64,000 bases of DNA from Sphaerisporangium cinnabarinum (GCA_003052455.1 QAPD01000006.1:39992-103991); one strand, 5' to 3'; shown: positions 1-11,799, numbered from the stretch's first letter. The notes: a model not told the origin generated them from the letters alone. Numbers and translations: made by a program.

Positions 1-893
1 CCGCGGTGCAGCAGGACGGCGAGCTCGTCGGCGGACAGGCCGCGGGGGTGCGTCGCGAGGAGCACGAGGATCTCGGCGTGGCGCAGCGACAGGCGGTGGT
101 CGAGGCCGTCGGGCGAGCGCAGCACGGGCGCCGTCCCGAGCACGAGCAGCTCGGGCGCGCCGTCGCGGGGCGGTCCCGGGACCCGGCCGGGTCCGTCGTC
201 GGGTCCCGTCGTCGCGGCGCGCTGGGCGAGCTCGCGCTCGAGGCTCAGCACGGTCGCGCGCACGAGCGAGAGCACGACGCCCGACGCGGCGGACTGGCGC
301 CCGGTGACGTCGAGGACCCCGAGGACGCGCCCGGTCGCGGGGTCGTGGACGGGCACGGCCGTGCAGCTGAACGCCTGCACGGGCCGGGAGAAGTGCTCGG
401 CGCCGAGCACCTGGACGGGGCTGCGCGTCGCGAGCGCCGTCCCGGGCGCGTTCGTGCCGACGCGTTCCTCGCGCCACACCGACCCCTCGACGAACCCGAC
501 ACGGTCGACGGCGTCGCGCAGCGCCCGGTCGCCCTCGACCCACAGGAGGCGGCCGGCGTCGTCGGACACGGCGACGACGAGGCCGTCGTCGGCGGCGGCG
601 TCGACGACGAGCTCGCGCACGACGGGCATGACGCCGGCGAGCGGGTGCGCCTCGCGGTACGCGACGAGGTCGTCGTGGGCCAGGCCCGAGTCGGTGCGGG
701 GCGCCTCCGGGTCGACGCCGCTGTGCACGGACCGGCGCCACGAGTCGGCGACGAGCGGGTGGACGCCGCGCGGGAGGATGCCGTGGTCGAGGAAGGAGCG
801 GTAGGCGGCGCGCACGGAGCGCGGGTCGCGGCGCGCGTCGAGGCGGCGCGGGTGCTCCTCGGAGCGGGGCGGCGGTGCGGGAGTGCGCGGCAC
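1..893 (-). CDS. GAF-domain transcriptional regulator, C-terminus cut by window edge
   Basis: The reading frame runs from a GTG at 893 leftwards off the window, so about 297 residues are present. The start is supported by a GGAGG six bases upstream. The N-terminal third (ending near HPLVADSWRRS) followed by a GAF-like segment with REERVGTNAPGTAL and GVLDVTG resembles the sensory half of AcoR/acetoin-type activators common beside aldehyde dehydrogenase genes in actinobacteria. No AAA+ sigma54 module is visible. The visible end (LSLRHAEILVLLATHP, then GLSADELAVLL) looks like the start of a winged helix-turn-helix output domain. The ligand and target are unknown. The family call is fairly secure; the role is inferred. 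Confidence 0.7.
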   Translation of the reverse strand, partial: MPRTPAPPPRSEEHPRRLDARRDPRSVRAAYRSFLDHGILPRGVHPLVADSWRRSVHSGVDPEAPRTDSGLAHDDLVAYREAHPLAGVMPVVRELVVDAAADDGLVVAVSDDAGRLLWVEGDRALRDAVDRVGFVEGSVWREERVGTNAPGTALATRSPVQVLGAEHFSRPVQAFSCTAVPVHDPATGRVLGVLDVTGRQSAASGVVLSLVRATVLSLERELAQRAATTGPDDGPGRVPGPPRDGAPELLVLGTAPVLRSPDGLDHRLSLRHAEILVLLATHPRGLSADELAVLLHR

Positions 894-961
894 GGGACCT
901 CCACGTCGTCGTGCGGTGCTGGGGCCAGTGTAGGTCGCGCGGGGGGCGGCGCGAGCGGGCG

Positions 962-3375
<2,414 letters not shown>

Positions 3376-3382
3376 CCGCCCG

Positions 3383-3913
3383 TCATTCGGGCGGCTCGGC
3401 CACCCGGCGCGCGCCGACGGCGAGCACCCCGTCGCGCACGACCGTCACCGGGCCCAGCGCGGGGACGTCGAGCGACGCGTGCACGCCGTCGAGCACCCGG
3501 TCGTCGGCGCCGTCGGGCGTCTGATGGACGAGCCAGAGCGCTCCGCCCGGGACGAGCAGCGCGGCGAGCGTGCTCGCCTCGGCGTGGGCCACCCGCGTCC
3601 AGAAGACGTTGACGTCCACCGCGAACGCGACGTCGAACGGGCCGCCGGGGACGTCCGGACCGCCGGTCGCCGCGAGCTCCCCACGCCGCACGACGAGGCG
3701 GCCGTCGTCGACAGCGACCCGGTTGCGCGCGGTCGTGCGGGCGACCGCCGTGGCGGACCGGTCGAGCGCGACGTACCGCACGCCGGGGTGGGTGGCGAGC
3801 ACGAGCTCGGCGGCCGCACCGGGACCGGGGCCGATCTCGAGCACGGCCTCGTCGCCGCGGAGGTCGAGCAGCGCCACGGCCCGCCGCACGCGCTCCGGGA
3901 CGGTGGCGGTCAC
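3383..3913 (-). CDS. SAM-dependent methyltransferase, class I
   Basis: 176 aa, GTG start. A small Rossmann methyltransferase: motif I VLEIGPGPGAAAE near residue 24, an acidic end of strand 2 (YVALDRSATAV), and FDVAFAVDVNVFW and VPGGALWLVH as later core strands. There is no extra domain to suggest a substrate. It converges on dgdA with only 7 bp between stop codons, so the two 3' ends must share a termination region. It is divergent from sseA. The fold is secure; the substrate is unknown. Confidence 0.75.
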   Translation of the reverse strand: MTATVPERVRRAVALLDLRGDEAVLEIGPGPGAAAELVLATHPGVRYVALDRSATAVARTTARNRVAVDDGRLVVRRGELAATGGPDVPGGPFDVAFAVDVNVFWTRVAHAEASTLAALLVPGGALWLVHQTPDGADDRVLDGVHASLDVPALGPVTVVRDGVLAVGARRVAEPPE

Positions 3914-3945
3914 GCGTCCAGTGTGGCCACCGGAGCGGGCGTCCG

Positions 3946-4013
3946 CAGCATGCGTTTACACCGTCTCAGCATGCGTCACGAGCCTTCCGTGATACGGACG
4001 GCCGACCTAGCCT
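3946..4013 (+). promoter_or_regulatory. sseA promoter with a twin direct repeat upstream
   Basis: CAGCATGCGT occurs twice (3946-3955 and 3967-3976), 21 bp apart start to start, which is two helical turns and so the same DNA face. Downstream lies TTCCGT (3985-3990), a 17-bp gap and TAGCCT (4008-4013), a plausible -35/-10 for sseA. The repeats could bind a regulator of sseA or of the divergent methyltransferase gene. Confidence 0.45.
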
Positions 4014-4049
4014 GACGAGCGAACGCCCACCACGCGCCCGGAGGACACG

Positions 4050-4961
<912 letters not shown>

Positions 4962-4983
4962 CCCACGCACAGCACGAGCGTGC

Positions 4984-5029
4984 CCGACGGCGCGCGGCCC
5001 GCCCCCGAGGACGGACCGCGCGCCGTCGG
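4984..5029 (+). terminator. Hairpin terminator after sseA
   Basis: Perfect 14-bp arms (CCGACGGCGCGCGG / its complement) with an 18-nt loop, starting 22 nt after the sseA stop. Outer GCAC/GTGC pairs can extend it. It has no T-tract, as is usual in high-GC actinobacteria. Confidence 0.7.
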
Positions 5030-5119
5030 CGTGCTGCGGGCATACGTCACGTCCACGGAGCGTTCCGCACGGTGGGACTGCCGTCCCGCCGCCCCGGCCC
5101 CGATGCGAGGATCGCCACC

Positions 5120-5581
5120 ATGAGCTCCCCCTCCGACGCTTCGCCCGACCTGCCCGCGACGCTCGCGGAGATCCGCGAGGACTTCCTCGCGATGCCGGAG
5201 CGCGAGCGCCTCCAGCTGCTGCTCGAGTTCGCGAACGAGCTGCCCGACCTCCCCGAGCGCTACGCGAGCGCGCCCGGTCTGCTGGAGCGGATCGAGGAGT
5301 GCCAGTCTCCGGTGCGGGCCTTCGCGGAGGTCGACGACGCGGGCGTCGTGCACTTCTACGCGACCGCCCCCGCCGAGGCTCCGACGACCCGCGGCTTCGC
5401 GTCGATCCTCGCGCAGGGCCTCTCGGGCCTGACGGTGCAGGAGGTGCTCGACGTGCCCGACGACTTCCCGATGTCGATCGGCCTGACGCGCGCGGTGAGC
5501 CCGCTGCGCATCGGCGGCATGAACGGCATGCTCACGCGCGCCAAGCGCCAGGTCCGCGAGCAGGTAGCGGCGCGCGGCTGA
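5120..5581 (+). CDS. sufE: SufE-family sulfur acceptor protein
   Basis: 153 aa. SufE proteins accept persulfide sulfur from a SufS-type cysteine desulfurase for Fe-S cluster assembly. The conserved acceptor is Cys61 in EECQSPV, followed by the SufE core (ILAQGLSGLTVQEVLDVPDDF and the C-terminal helix with MNGMLTRAKRQV). The start is ATG 5120 with GAGGA eight bases upstream; a much longer overlapping frame to the left is the shadow of sseA. Its length matches the family. Located after the sulfurtransferase gene, consistent with shared sulfur metabolism. Confidence 0.9.
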   Translation: MSSPSDASPDLPATLAEIREDFLAMPERERLQLLLEFANELPDLPERYASAPGLLERIEECQSPVRAFAEVDDAGVVHFYATAPAEAPTTRGFASILAQGLSGLTVQEVLDVPDDFPMSIGLTRAVSPLRIGGMNGMLTRAKRQVREQVAARG

Positions 5582-5663
5582 CGGGAGGTCCTGCACAGAC
5601 CGGCCGAGCATGCGGTTGCCGCCCGCCCGGCCGACGCGACGGGACGCATCCGCATGGTCGGCG

Positions 5664-6641
5664 TCAGTCTCGGAGGGCCAGGCGTCGCGCCAGGACGGCG
5701 CAGACGACGAGCTGGAGCTGGTGGAAGACGATCACCGGCACGGCGACGACGCCGGCGACCGCGACGGGGAACAGCACGCTCGCCATGGGCAGGCCCGTCG
5801 CGAGCGACTTCTTCGACCCGCACATGAGGAGCGCGACCCGGTCCTCGGTCGAGAGCCCCAGCGCCGCGCCGCCCCACCACGTGGCCGCGAGCATGACGGC
5901 GAGGACGAGCGCGCTGACGACGAGCAGCGCCACGATCGACCACCCGGAGACGCTCGACCACACGCCCGCCGACGACGCGGCCGCGACCGCCCCGAACACC
6001 ACGACGAGGATCGTGCCGCGGTCGACGCCGAGCGTGAGCCAGCGCCGCGCGCGGACCCAGTCCCCCGCCCACGGCTGGAGGAGCTGCCCGACGACGAACG
6101 GCAGCAGCAGCTGGAGCAGCACGGTGCGCAGGCCGCCGAGCCCGCCCGTGGGGCCGTCGGCTCCCCCGCCGGTCCCCGTCATGAGCCACAGCACGAGCAG
6201 CGGGGTGATCACCATGCCCGCGACGTTCGACACCGTGGCGCCGCAGATCGCCCCGGCGACGTTGCCGCGCGCGACGGAGGTGAACGCCACGGACGACTGC
6301 ACGGTCGACGGCAGCAGCGACAGGTAGAGCATGCCGGCCGCGAGCGGCGCCCCGACGAGCGGCTCGATCGCCCACGCGGTGACGAGCCCGAGCACCGGGA
6401 AGACGACGTACGTCGCGGCGAGGATCCCACCCTGCAGGCGCCAGTTGCGCAGCCCGGCCCAGACCTCCCGCGTGGACAGGCGCATGCCGTAGACGAGGAA
6501 GAGGACGGTGACCGCGACGTCCGCGGCGGCGTCGACCACGCGCTGCGCGCCCGGCCCCACGGGCACGACGAGCCCGAGCACGAGCACCACGAGCAGCGTC
6601 ACGACGAAGGGGTCGACCCACCTGCTCAGGACTGCGCGCAC
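5664..6641 (-). CDS. BASS-type transporter, SBF-like (YfeH-like)
   Basis: 325 aa, about nine or ten hydrophobic segments. It resembles the SBF-like CPA/AT branch of the bile acid:sodium symporter superfamily: an N-terminal VTVLFLVYGMRLS, the central LLPSTVQSSVAFTSVARGN and the C-terminal LLMCGSKKSLATGLP, which form the crossed substrate-binding region in this fold. The substrate cannot be read from sequence; organic anions coupled to Na+ are typical. It converges on sufE and has no partner gene. Confidence 0.8.
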   Translation of the reverse strand: MRAVLSRWVDPFVVTLLVVLVLGLVVPVGPGAQRVVDAAADVAVTVLFLVYGMRLSTREVWAGLRNWRLQGGILAATYVVFPVLGLVTAWAIEPLVGAPLAAGMLYLSLLPSTVQSSVAFTSVARGNVAGAICGATVSNVAGMVITPLLVLWLMTGTGGGADGPTGGLGGLRTVLLQLLLPFVVGQLLQPWAGDWVRARRWLTLGVDRGTILVVVFGAVAAASSAGVWSSVSGWSIVALLVVSALVLAVMLAATWWGGAALGLSTEDRVALLMCGSKKSLATGLPMASVLFPVAVAGVVAVPVIVFHQLQLVVCAVLARRLALRD

Positions 6642-6752
6642 GGGGACCGAGCCTAGCCCGGCGCACGACCCGGGGCGGCACCCGCTCCCCAGGCCCCGGC
6701 AGGCGCCCGCCGTCCCGGCCCGGAGCGCCCGGCCCGGGGCTGTCCCGGCCGG

Positions 6753-7523
6753 TCAGAACAGCGTGTAGCCGCCGTCGACCGTGACGACGGCGCCCGTCAT
6801 GAAGCTCGACGCCGCGCTCGCGAGGAACACGACGGGCGGCCCGATCTCCTCCGGCTCCGCCCAGCGCTGCATCGCCGCGGGCGCGACGCAGTCGTCGTGG
6901 TACTCCGGCCGGTCCACGGGCGACGCCTCGGTGCGCACGTACCCGGGCGCCACCGCGTTCACGCGGATGCCGTGCGGCGCCCACTCGGCGGCGAGGCCCT
7001 TGGTGAGCTGGTGCACCGCCGCCTTGGACGCGAGGTACGCGGGCTGCCAGCGGGGCCGGTTGACGATCGACGCGGACATCGAGCCGACGTTGACGATCGT
7101 CCCCGGCCGGCCCTGCGCGACGAGCTCGCGGGCGACGGCGCGCGAGCAGTACCAGACGCCGTCGAGGTTGGTCGCGAGCGTGCGGTGCCAGACGTCGTCG
7201 CCGATCTCGAGGGCCGCGCCGCCGATCGACACGCCCGCGTTGTTGACGAGCAGGTCGACCGTGCCGAGGTCGGCGGCGGCGCGCGCGACGACGTCGTCCA
7301 CCTGCTCGCGGTCGGTGACGTCGAGCACGTAGCCGCGGGCGTCGGTCCCCGCGTCCCGGAGCGCGGCGGCGGCTTCGTCGGCCGCCGTCGTGGTGGTCGC
7401 CGTGACCGCGACGCGGGCCCCCGCCTCGCCGAGCGCGCGGGCGACGGCGCGCCCGATGCCGCGGCTGCCGCCGGTGAGCAGGGCCGTGCGGCCGACGAGC
7501 GAGAACGAGTCGAGGACGGTCAC
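6753..7523 (-). CDS. SDR-family oxidoreductase (gluconate/mannitol dehydrogenase-like)
   Basis: 256 aa classical short-chain dehydrogenase. Cofactor motif TGGSRGIG (17-24), NNAG (94-97), catalytic Asn119, Ser148, Tyr163 and Lys167, PG motif (APGYVRTE) and C-terminal TGAVVTVDGGYTLF. Basic Arg21 in the glycine loop hints at NADP(H). GTG 7523 is the first good start in this frame; it sits 25 bp after the stop of the upstream zinc-ribbon gene, so the two are likely cotranscribed. No pathway partner is adjacent, so the substrate (polyol, sugar acid or ketone) is open. Confidence 0.8.
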   Translation of the reverse strand: MTVLDSFSLVGRTALLTGGSRGIGRAVARALGEAGARVAVTATTTTAADEAAAALRDAGTDARGYVLDVTDREQVDDVVARAAADLGTVDLLVNNAGVSIGGAALEIGDDVWHRTLATNLDGVWYCSRAVARELVAQGRPGTIVNVGSMSASIVNRPRWQPAYLASKAAVHQLTKGLAAEWAPHGIRVNAVAPGYVRTEASPVDRPEYHDDCVAPAAMQRWAEPEEIGPPVVFLASAASSFMTGAVVTVDGGYTLF

Positions 7524-7548
7524 GCGGGACAGTCGACCACGGGGCGCG

Positions 7549-8013
7549 TCAGAAGTCGAAGAGGTCCTCGAGCCACGACTCCTTCTTCTTGCGCTTGCGG
7601 TAGCGGGGGTCGTAGCCGTCGCGGCCGTCGTACCGGCGGTCCCGGTCGTCGCGGTACCGGTCGTCGCGGGGACGCTCGTCATAGCGGTCGTCGCGGTAGC
7701 GGTCGTCGCGGTAGCGGTCACGGTCGTCGTCGCGCCGGTCGCCGTACCGCTCCCCGGAGCGCGGGGCGGGGCTGCCGTAGTCCGCGGCGGCGGCCGGCGG
7801 GTACGACGTCGGTGCCGGTGCGGCGGGTGCGGACGGCGCGGCGGCGCCCGGGCCCGCGGCCTCGGCGGCGATCTCGCCCTCCACCGAGCGGTCGATGATC
7901 TTGTCCAGCTCGCCGCGGTCGAGCCACACGCCGCGGCACGTGGGGCAGTAGTCGATCTCCACACCCTTGCGCTCGGTCATGACGAGCACGGTCTGGTCGG
8001 TGGGGCACAGCAT
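7549..8013 (-). CDS. TFIIB-type zinc-ribbon protein with charged low-complexity tail
   Basis: 154 aa. The first 45 residues form a zf-TFIIB domain (CPTD at 3-6, CPTC at 23-26, then RGVWLDRGEL). Residues about 50-80 are Ala/Pro-rich, and about 85-140 are a repetitive Arg/Asp/Tyr tract built from RYRDD-like units, ending in a basic RKRKKK patch and ESWLEDLFDF. ATG 8013 has GAGGAGG upstream. Proteins of this type are widespread and uncharacterised; zinc binding is expected. The tail resembles an intrinsically disordered, possibly phase-separating or nucleic-acid-associated segment. Confidence 0.8.
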   Translation of the reverse strand: MLCPTDQTVLVMTERKGVEIDYCPTCRGVWLDRGELDKIIDRSVEGEIAAEAAGPGAAAPSAPAAPAPTSYPPAAAADYGSPAPRSGERYGDRRDDDRDRYRDDRYRDDRYDERPRDDRYRDDRDRRYDGRDGYDPRYRKRKKKESWLEDLFDF

Positions 8014-8124
8014 GTCTGCCTCCTCGCGAGATGGGCCGGGCGCGGTCGGCGCCCGCACCGGTACTGCGCAGTCCAACGCGGTTCCCGCGCGGGCGGTTCC
8101 CGGCCCGGCAGGTGGGACGGCGGG

Positions 8125-8520
8125 TCAGCCCGTGCGGCGCTCGCTCGCGAGGCGGTCGCGCAGCTCGTCGGCGAGGTGCACCTCGTCGTCGAGGGCGGCG
8201 AGCGCGTCGGCCACGCGCGGGAGGAAGTCGGCCCCGGCGCGGAACCACTCCACGCCCTCGAGGAAGCGCGCGGCGGCCGCGTCGTCGTGCAGGGCGAGCG
8301 CGAGGTCGGCACGGAGCACCAGGGCGCGGAACCGGACACGCTCCGCGACGGTGCGGGTCCGCACCCCCTCGGCCGCGAAGGCCCGGTCCAGGACCTGGGC
8401 GGCACCGGCCGGGTCGCCCGCCGCGCGGAGGATGCGCGCGTGCTCCAGGGCTCGGCCCAGGTCGGGCGGTTCCTCGGCGCCGCGGCGGGGCAGCCCGGGC
8501 ACGAAGGCCCCACCAGCCAC
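8125..8520 (-). CDS. Hypothetical protein, helical, TPR-like
   Basis: 131 aa from GTG 8520, chosen because GGGAGG lies seven bases upstream; a longer in-frame start at 8583 lacks an SD. The protein is predicted mostly helical with paired helices (HARILRAAGDPAGAAQVLDR, FRALVLRADLALALHDDAAA) that look like tetratricopeptide repeats. Similar tiny TPR-like proteins are common in Cellulomonadaceae without assigned function. It lies upstream of the zinc-ribbon gene on the same strand. Confidence 0.65.
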   Translation of the reverse strand: MAGGAFVPGLPRRGAEEPPDLGRALEHARILRAAGDPAGAAQVLDRAFAAEGVRTRTVAERVRFRALVLRADLALALHDDAAAARFLEGVEWFRAGADFLPRVADALAALDDEVHLADELRDRLASERRTG

Positions 8521-8607
8521 GCCGCACCTCCCGCCTCCCGCCGACAGCGCGCCCACACTAACCCTGGACGTGCGGCCCGGCACGGCGGGAGACGGGTGGC
8601 GAAGGGG

Positions 8608-9729
8608 TCAGCGCTGCACGCGCGCGCTGCCGCCCGACGCGAGCTTGCGGACCTCGGCGAGCGACGCCGTCGACGTGTCGCCGGGGGTCGTCATCGCGAG
8701 CGCCCCGTGCGCCGCGCCGTACTCGACGGCCTCCTGGATCGAGCCGAGCTCCATGAGCCCGTACGCGAGGCCCGACGCGAACGAGTCGCCGCCCCCCACG
8801 CGGTCGAGGATCTCCAGGCCGGGGCGGTGCGTCGCCTCCGCGAAGCCCTGCACTCGCGACCACGCGATCGCGCCCCAGTCGTTGACCGTCGCGGTCCGCA
8901 CGCCGCGCAGCGTCGTCGCGACGACCTGGAAGTTCGGGTACTCCTCGGCCGCGCGCGTGATCATCGCGCGGAACGCGGACGTGTCGAGGTCGGTGAGGTT
9001 CTCGTCGACGCCCTCGACCGCGAACCCGAGCGACGCGGTGAAGTCCTCCTCGTTGCCGATCATCACGTCGACGTACCGCGCGAGGCGGCGGTTCACCTCC
9101 TGCGCGCGCTCGACGCCGCCGATGCCCTTCCAGAGCGAGGGGCGGTAGTTGAGGTCGTAGGAGACGACCGTGCCGTGGCGGCGGGCGGCGGCCATGGCCG
9201 CCTCCGCGACGTCCGCGGACGACTCCGACAGCGCGGCGAAGATGCCGCCGGTGTGGAACCACCGGACGCCGCGGCCGAACACGTCGTCCCAGTCGACGTC
9301 GTCGGGCCGGAGCTGGGCGATCGCGGTGTTGCCGCGGTCGGAGACGCCGACCGCGCCGCGCACCCCGAACCCGCGCTCGGTGAAGTTGAGCCCGTTGCGC
9401 ACCGTGCGGCCGATGCCGTCGTCCTCGCGCCACCGGACCCAGCGCGTGTCGAGCCCGCCCGTGAGCATGAGGTCCTCGACGAGGCGCCCGACCTCGTTGT
9501 CCGCGAGCGCGGTGACGATCGCGCCGCGCAGGCCGAACGCGCGGCGCAGGCCGCGCGCGACGTTGTACTCGCCGCCGCCCTCCCACACGTCGAAGCTGCG
9601 GGCCGTCTTGATGCGGCGCTCCCCCGGGTCGAGGCGCAGCATGACCTCGCCGAGCGCGACGACGTCGTAGGCGCAGTCGGCCGCGGGGCGGACGGCGAGC
9701 GGGGCCTGGGCGGTGAGGGTGTCGGTCAT
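8608..9729 (-). CDS. kdgK: 2-dehydro-3-deoxygluconate kinase, PfkB family
   Basis: 373 aa. Phosphorylates KDG to KDPG. PfkB features: GEVMLRLDPGE near the N-terminus, EGGGEYNVARGL (50-61) for substrate, YDLNYRPSLW (191-200), EEDF, and the catalytic/anion-hole motif GGGDSFASGL with Asp315. It is about 50 residues longer than the typical KdgK, mostly in mid-protein loops. ATG 9729 has GAAGGAG upstream and starts only 2 bp after the aldolase stop, so the two form an operon that converts KDG to pyruvate and glyceraldehyde 3-phosphate. No uronate dehydratase is next to it. Confidence 0.85.
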   Translation of the reverse strand: MTDTLTAQAPLAVRPAADCAYDVVALGEVMLRLDPGERRIKTARSFDVWEGGGEYNVARGLRRAFGLRGAIVTALADNEVGRLVEDLMLTGGLDTRWVRWREDDGIGRTVRNGLNFTERGFGVRGAVGVSDRGNTAIAQLRPDDVDWDDVFGRGVRWFHTGGIFAALSESSADVAEAAMAAARRHGTVVSYDLNYRPSLWKGIGGVERAQEVNRRLARYVDVMIGNEEDFTASLGFAVEGVDENLTDLDTSAFRAMITRAAEEYPNFQVVATTLRGVRTATVNDWGAIAWSRVQGFAEATHRPGLEILDRVGGGDSFASGLAYGLMELGSIQEAVEYGAAHGALAMTTPGDTSTASLAEVRKLASGGSARVQR

Positions 9730-9731
9730 GG

Positions 9732-10391
9732 TCAGGCTCCTTCGGCGGGGTGGGGGGCGGACGCGGCGAGCGCGACGGCCTCGCGCGTGCGGCGCGTGAT
9801 CTCGGCGGTGTCGCCCGCGCGCACGAGCGCGGCGTCGACCATCCAGGAGCCGCCGGCGGCGAGCACGGCGGGCAGGGCCAGGTAGTCGAGCAGGTTGGCG
9901 GCGCTCACGCCGCCGGTCGGCACGAACCGCAGGCCGGGGAACGGCGCGGAGAACGCCGTGACCGCGGCGGGCCCGCCGACGACGTTCGCGGGGAACAGCT
10001 TGACGACGTCGAGGCCGAGGTCGAGCGCGGCGATGACGTCCGACGGCGTCGCGACACCCGGGACGACGGGCACGCCCAGCTCCTGCGCGCGGCGCACGAC
10101 GCCGGCGGAGAGCCCGGGCGAGACGAGGAACCGCGCCCCGGCGTCGACCGCCTCGTCGACCTGCGCGGCCGTGACGACGGTGCCGGCGCCGACCAGCACG
10201 TCGGGCACCTCGCGCGCGATCGCCTCGATCGCCGCACGTGCCCCGGCGGTGCGGAACGTGACCTCGGCGACGGGCAGGCCGCCGTCGCGCAGCGCGCTCG
10301 CGACGAGGACGCCCTGCGCCGCGTCGTCGACGACGACGACCGGCACGACGCGGGCACGCGCGATCCCCTCCAGGGGTCCCAGGGGTGACAT
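9732..10391 (-). CDS. eda: KDPG / KHG aldolase
   Basis: 219 aa class I aldolase cleaving 2-keto-3-deoxy-6-phosphogluconate. Catalytic Glu43 (VAEVTFRT) and Schiff-base Lys131 (VVKLFPAN) are both present, with the phosphate-binding GGVSAANL near residue 168. First gene of the eda-kdgK operon; its start codon lies directly next to the IclR-type operator region. A family member may also act on 4-hydroxy-2-oxoglutarate. Probable route: breakdown of uronates, gluconate or alginate/pectin-derived KDG. Confidence 0.9.
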   Translation of the reverse strand: MSPLGPLEGIARARVVPVVVVDDAAQGVLVASALRDGGLPVAEVTFRTAGARAAIEAIAREVPDVLVGAGTVVTAAQVDEAVDAGARFLVSPGLSAGVVRRAQELGVPVVPGVATPSDVIAALDLGLDVVKLFPANVVGGPAAVTAFSAPFPGLRFVPTGGVSAANLLDYLALPAVLAAGGSWMVDAALVRAGDTAEITRRTREAVALAASAPHPAEGA

Positions 10392-10400
10392 CCAGGCTCC

Positions 10401-10440
10401 GTTTCGCTATGGTGAACACCTGTTGTTCACTACGGAACGC
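10401..10440. promoter_or_regulatory. IclR-type operator between eda and the iclR-like gene
   Basis: A perfect dyad GTGAACA-N5-TGTTCAC (10412-10430) is flanked on both sides by the remaining IclR-type half elements: read outward, each arm gives TGTTCAC(Y)A...CGRAAC, close to the known IclR-family GTTCACTAT-GCGGAAC type of box. The site can therefore be two divergent operators sharing their centre, covering both promoters. Confidence 0.7.
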
Positions 10441-10461
10441 ACTCTAGGCGAAGGAGTCACG

Positions 10462-11319
10462 ATGGCGGAAGCCGGACGTGCGCCGTCGGGCACCCCGGGG
10501 GCGGCCGAGAGCCCGCTCGGCAGCGTCGACAAGGCGCTCGTCGCGCTCGAGGCGCTCGCCGCGGCCGGTCCCGGGGGTGTCGCGCTCGGGGACCTCGCGC
10601 GCTCGCTCGGGCTGCACAAGGCGTCGCTGCACCGCACGCTCGCGGCCCTGCGGTTCCGCGGGTACGCCGAGCAGGACGCGACGACCGGCGACTACCGCCT
10701 CGGCCCGGCGGCGACGGCGCTCGCGACGGTCTACCTCGGCGAGGAGAACCTCCCCGCGCTCCTGCACCCGGTGCTCGTCGCGGTGTGCCGCGCGACCGAC
10801 GAGCTCGTGCACCTCGGTGCCCTCGCCGGCACCGAGATCGTCTACCTCGACAAGGTCGAGCCGGCGCGCGCCGTCCGCGTCTGGTCGGCCGTCGGCCGGC
10901 GCCGCCCGGCGGCGACCACCGCGCTCGGGCGCGCGCTGCTCTCCCAGCGGGCTCTCGACGAGGGCGCGCTCGCCTGGTACGCGGCCGCCGCGCCCGAGGA
11001 CCACCCCGTGACGCCCACCGCGCTGCGGGCGACGTGCGAGGCCACGCGCGCGACGGGGTTCGCCACGGAGACGGAGGAGAACGAGCCGGGCATCAGCTGC
11101 GTCGCCGTCCCGGTCCTGCGCGCCGGGCAGCCGGTCGCCGCCGTGAGCGTCACGGCGCCCGCCGAGCGGCTCGGCGCGCGGCGCCGGCGGGAGATCGAGG
11201 CGATCCTGCGCGAGGTCGTGCCGCCCCTGCTGCCCCCGACCCTGGCGGTGCCCGACGCCGTGCTCCGCGACCCCGGGGACGGCGCGACCCGCCGACCGGC
11301 GACGGACGCCGCGCTGTGA
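10462..11319 (+). CDS. IclR-family transcriptional regulator of KDG catabolism
   Basis: 285 aa. N-terminal winged HTH (about 20-80: LARSLGLHKASLHRTLAAL) and C-terminal IclR effector domain (about 95-260: LGALAGTEIVYLDKVE, TALGRALLS, ISCVAVPVL). ATG 10462 has AAGGAG at good spacing. Divergent from eda-kdgK, with a shared operator, as in KdgR systems, so it most likely represses that operon and responds to KDG or KDPG. Regulator and operator are adjacent, but the effector is inferred. Confidence 0.85.
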   Translation: MAEAGRAPSGTPGAAESPLGSVDKALVALEALAAAGPGGVALGDLARSLGLHKASLHRTLAALRFRGYAEQDATTGDYRLGPAATALATVYLGEENLPALLHPVLVAVCRATDELVHLGALAGTEIVYLDKVEPARAVRVWSAVGRRRPAATTALGRALLSQRALDEGALAWYAAAAPEDHPVTPTALRATCEATRATGFATETEENEPGISCVAVPVLRAGQPVAAVSVTAPAERLGARRRREIEAILREVVPPLLPPTLAVPDAVLRDPGDGATRRPATDAAL

Positions 11320-11364
11320 GAGAGTTCAACCGCAGCACGACGGAATGACGGAAGGGCCCGCGCG

Positions 11365-11748
11365 ATGACCGTCCTCGTGGCGTACAACGACTCCCCGCAG
11401 GGCGAGACCGCATTCCGGGCGGCCGTCGCCGAGGCGGTCCACCGCTCGACCCCCCTCGCGGTCCTCGTGCTCACGCCGCAGGACGCCGACGCGGGCGTCC
11501 CCGCGAGCCTCGCGCACCTGCTCGACACGCTCCCCGCCCAGGTCGCGCGCCCCGAGGTCTCGTACCGTCCCGAGCACCGCGACCCGGCCGAGGCGATCAT
11601 CGACGAGGCCGAGCGCACGACCCCCGACCTCGTCGTCGTGGGGGCGCGCAAGCGCTCGCCCGTCGGCAAGTTCTTGCTCGGCAGCACCACGCAGCGCGTC
11701 CTGCTGGACTCGCCCGTCCCGGTGCTCGTCGTCAAGGCGTCCCACTGA
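11365..11748 (+). CDS. Universal stress protein, UspA family
   Basis: 127 aa single-domain USP. The ATP-binding signature is intact: VVVGARKRSPVGKFLLGSTT (G-x2-G-x9-G-S/T type), preceded by the LVAYNDSPQGETAF first strand/helix. Shorter than the usual 140-150 aa. It starts 46 bp after the IclR regulator on the same strand and could be cotranscribed with it. Confidence 0.8.
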   Translation: MTVLVAYNDSPQGETAFRAAVAEAVHRSTPLAVLVLTPQDADAGVPASLAHLLDTLPAQVARPEVSYRPEHRDPAEAIIDEAERTTPDLVVVGARKRSPVGKFLLGSTTQRVLLDSPVPVLVVKASH

Positions 11749-11799
11749 CGGACGCCGCCGCGCGGCCGCCCGGTCGCCCGGACGTCCGCGCCGCCCGGC

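Noticed and set aside
7600..7760. CRISPR-like or VNTR array in the zinc-ribbon gene
   Set aside because: The repetition is explained by a codon-level low-complexity coding tract; no spacers of even length.
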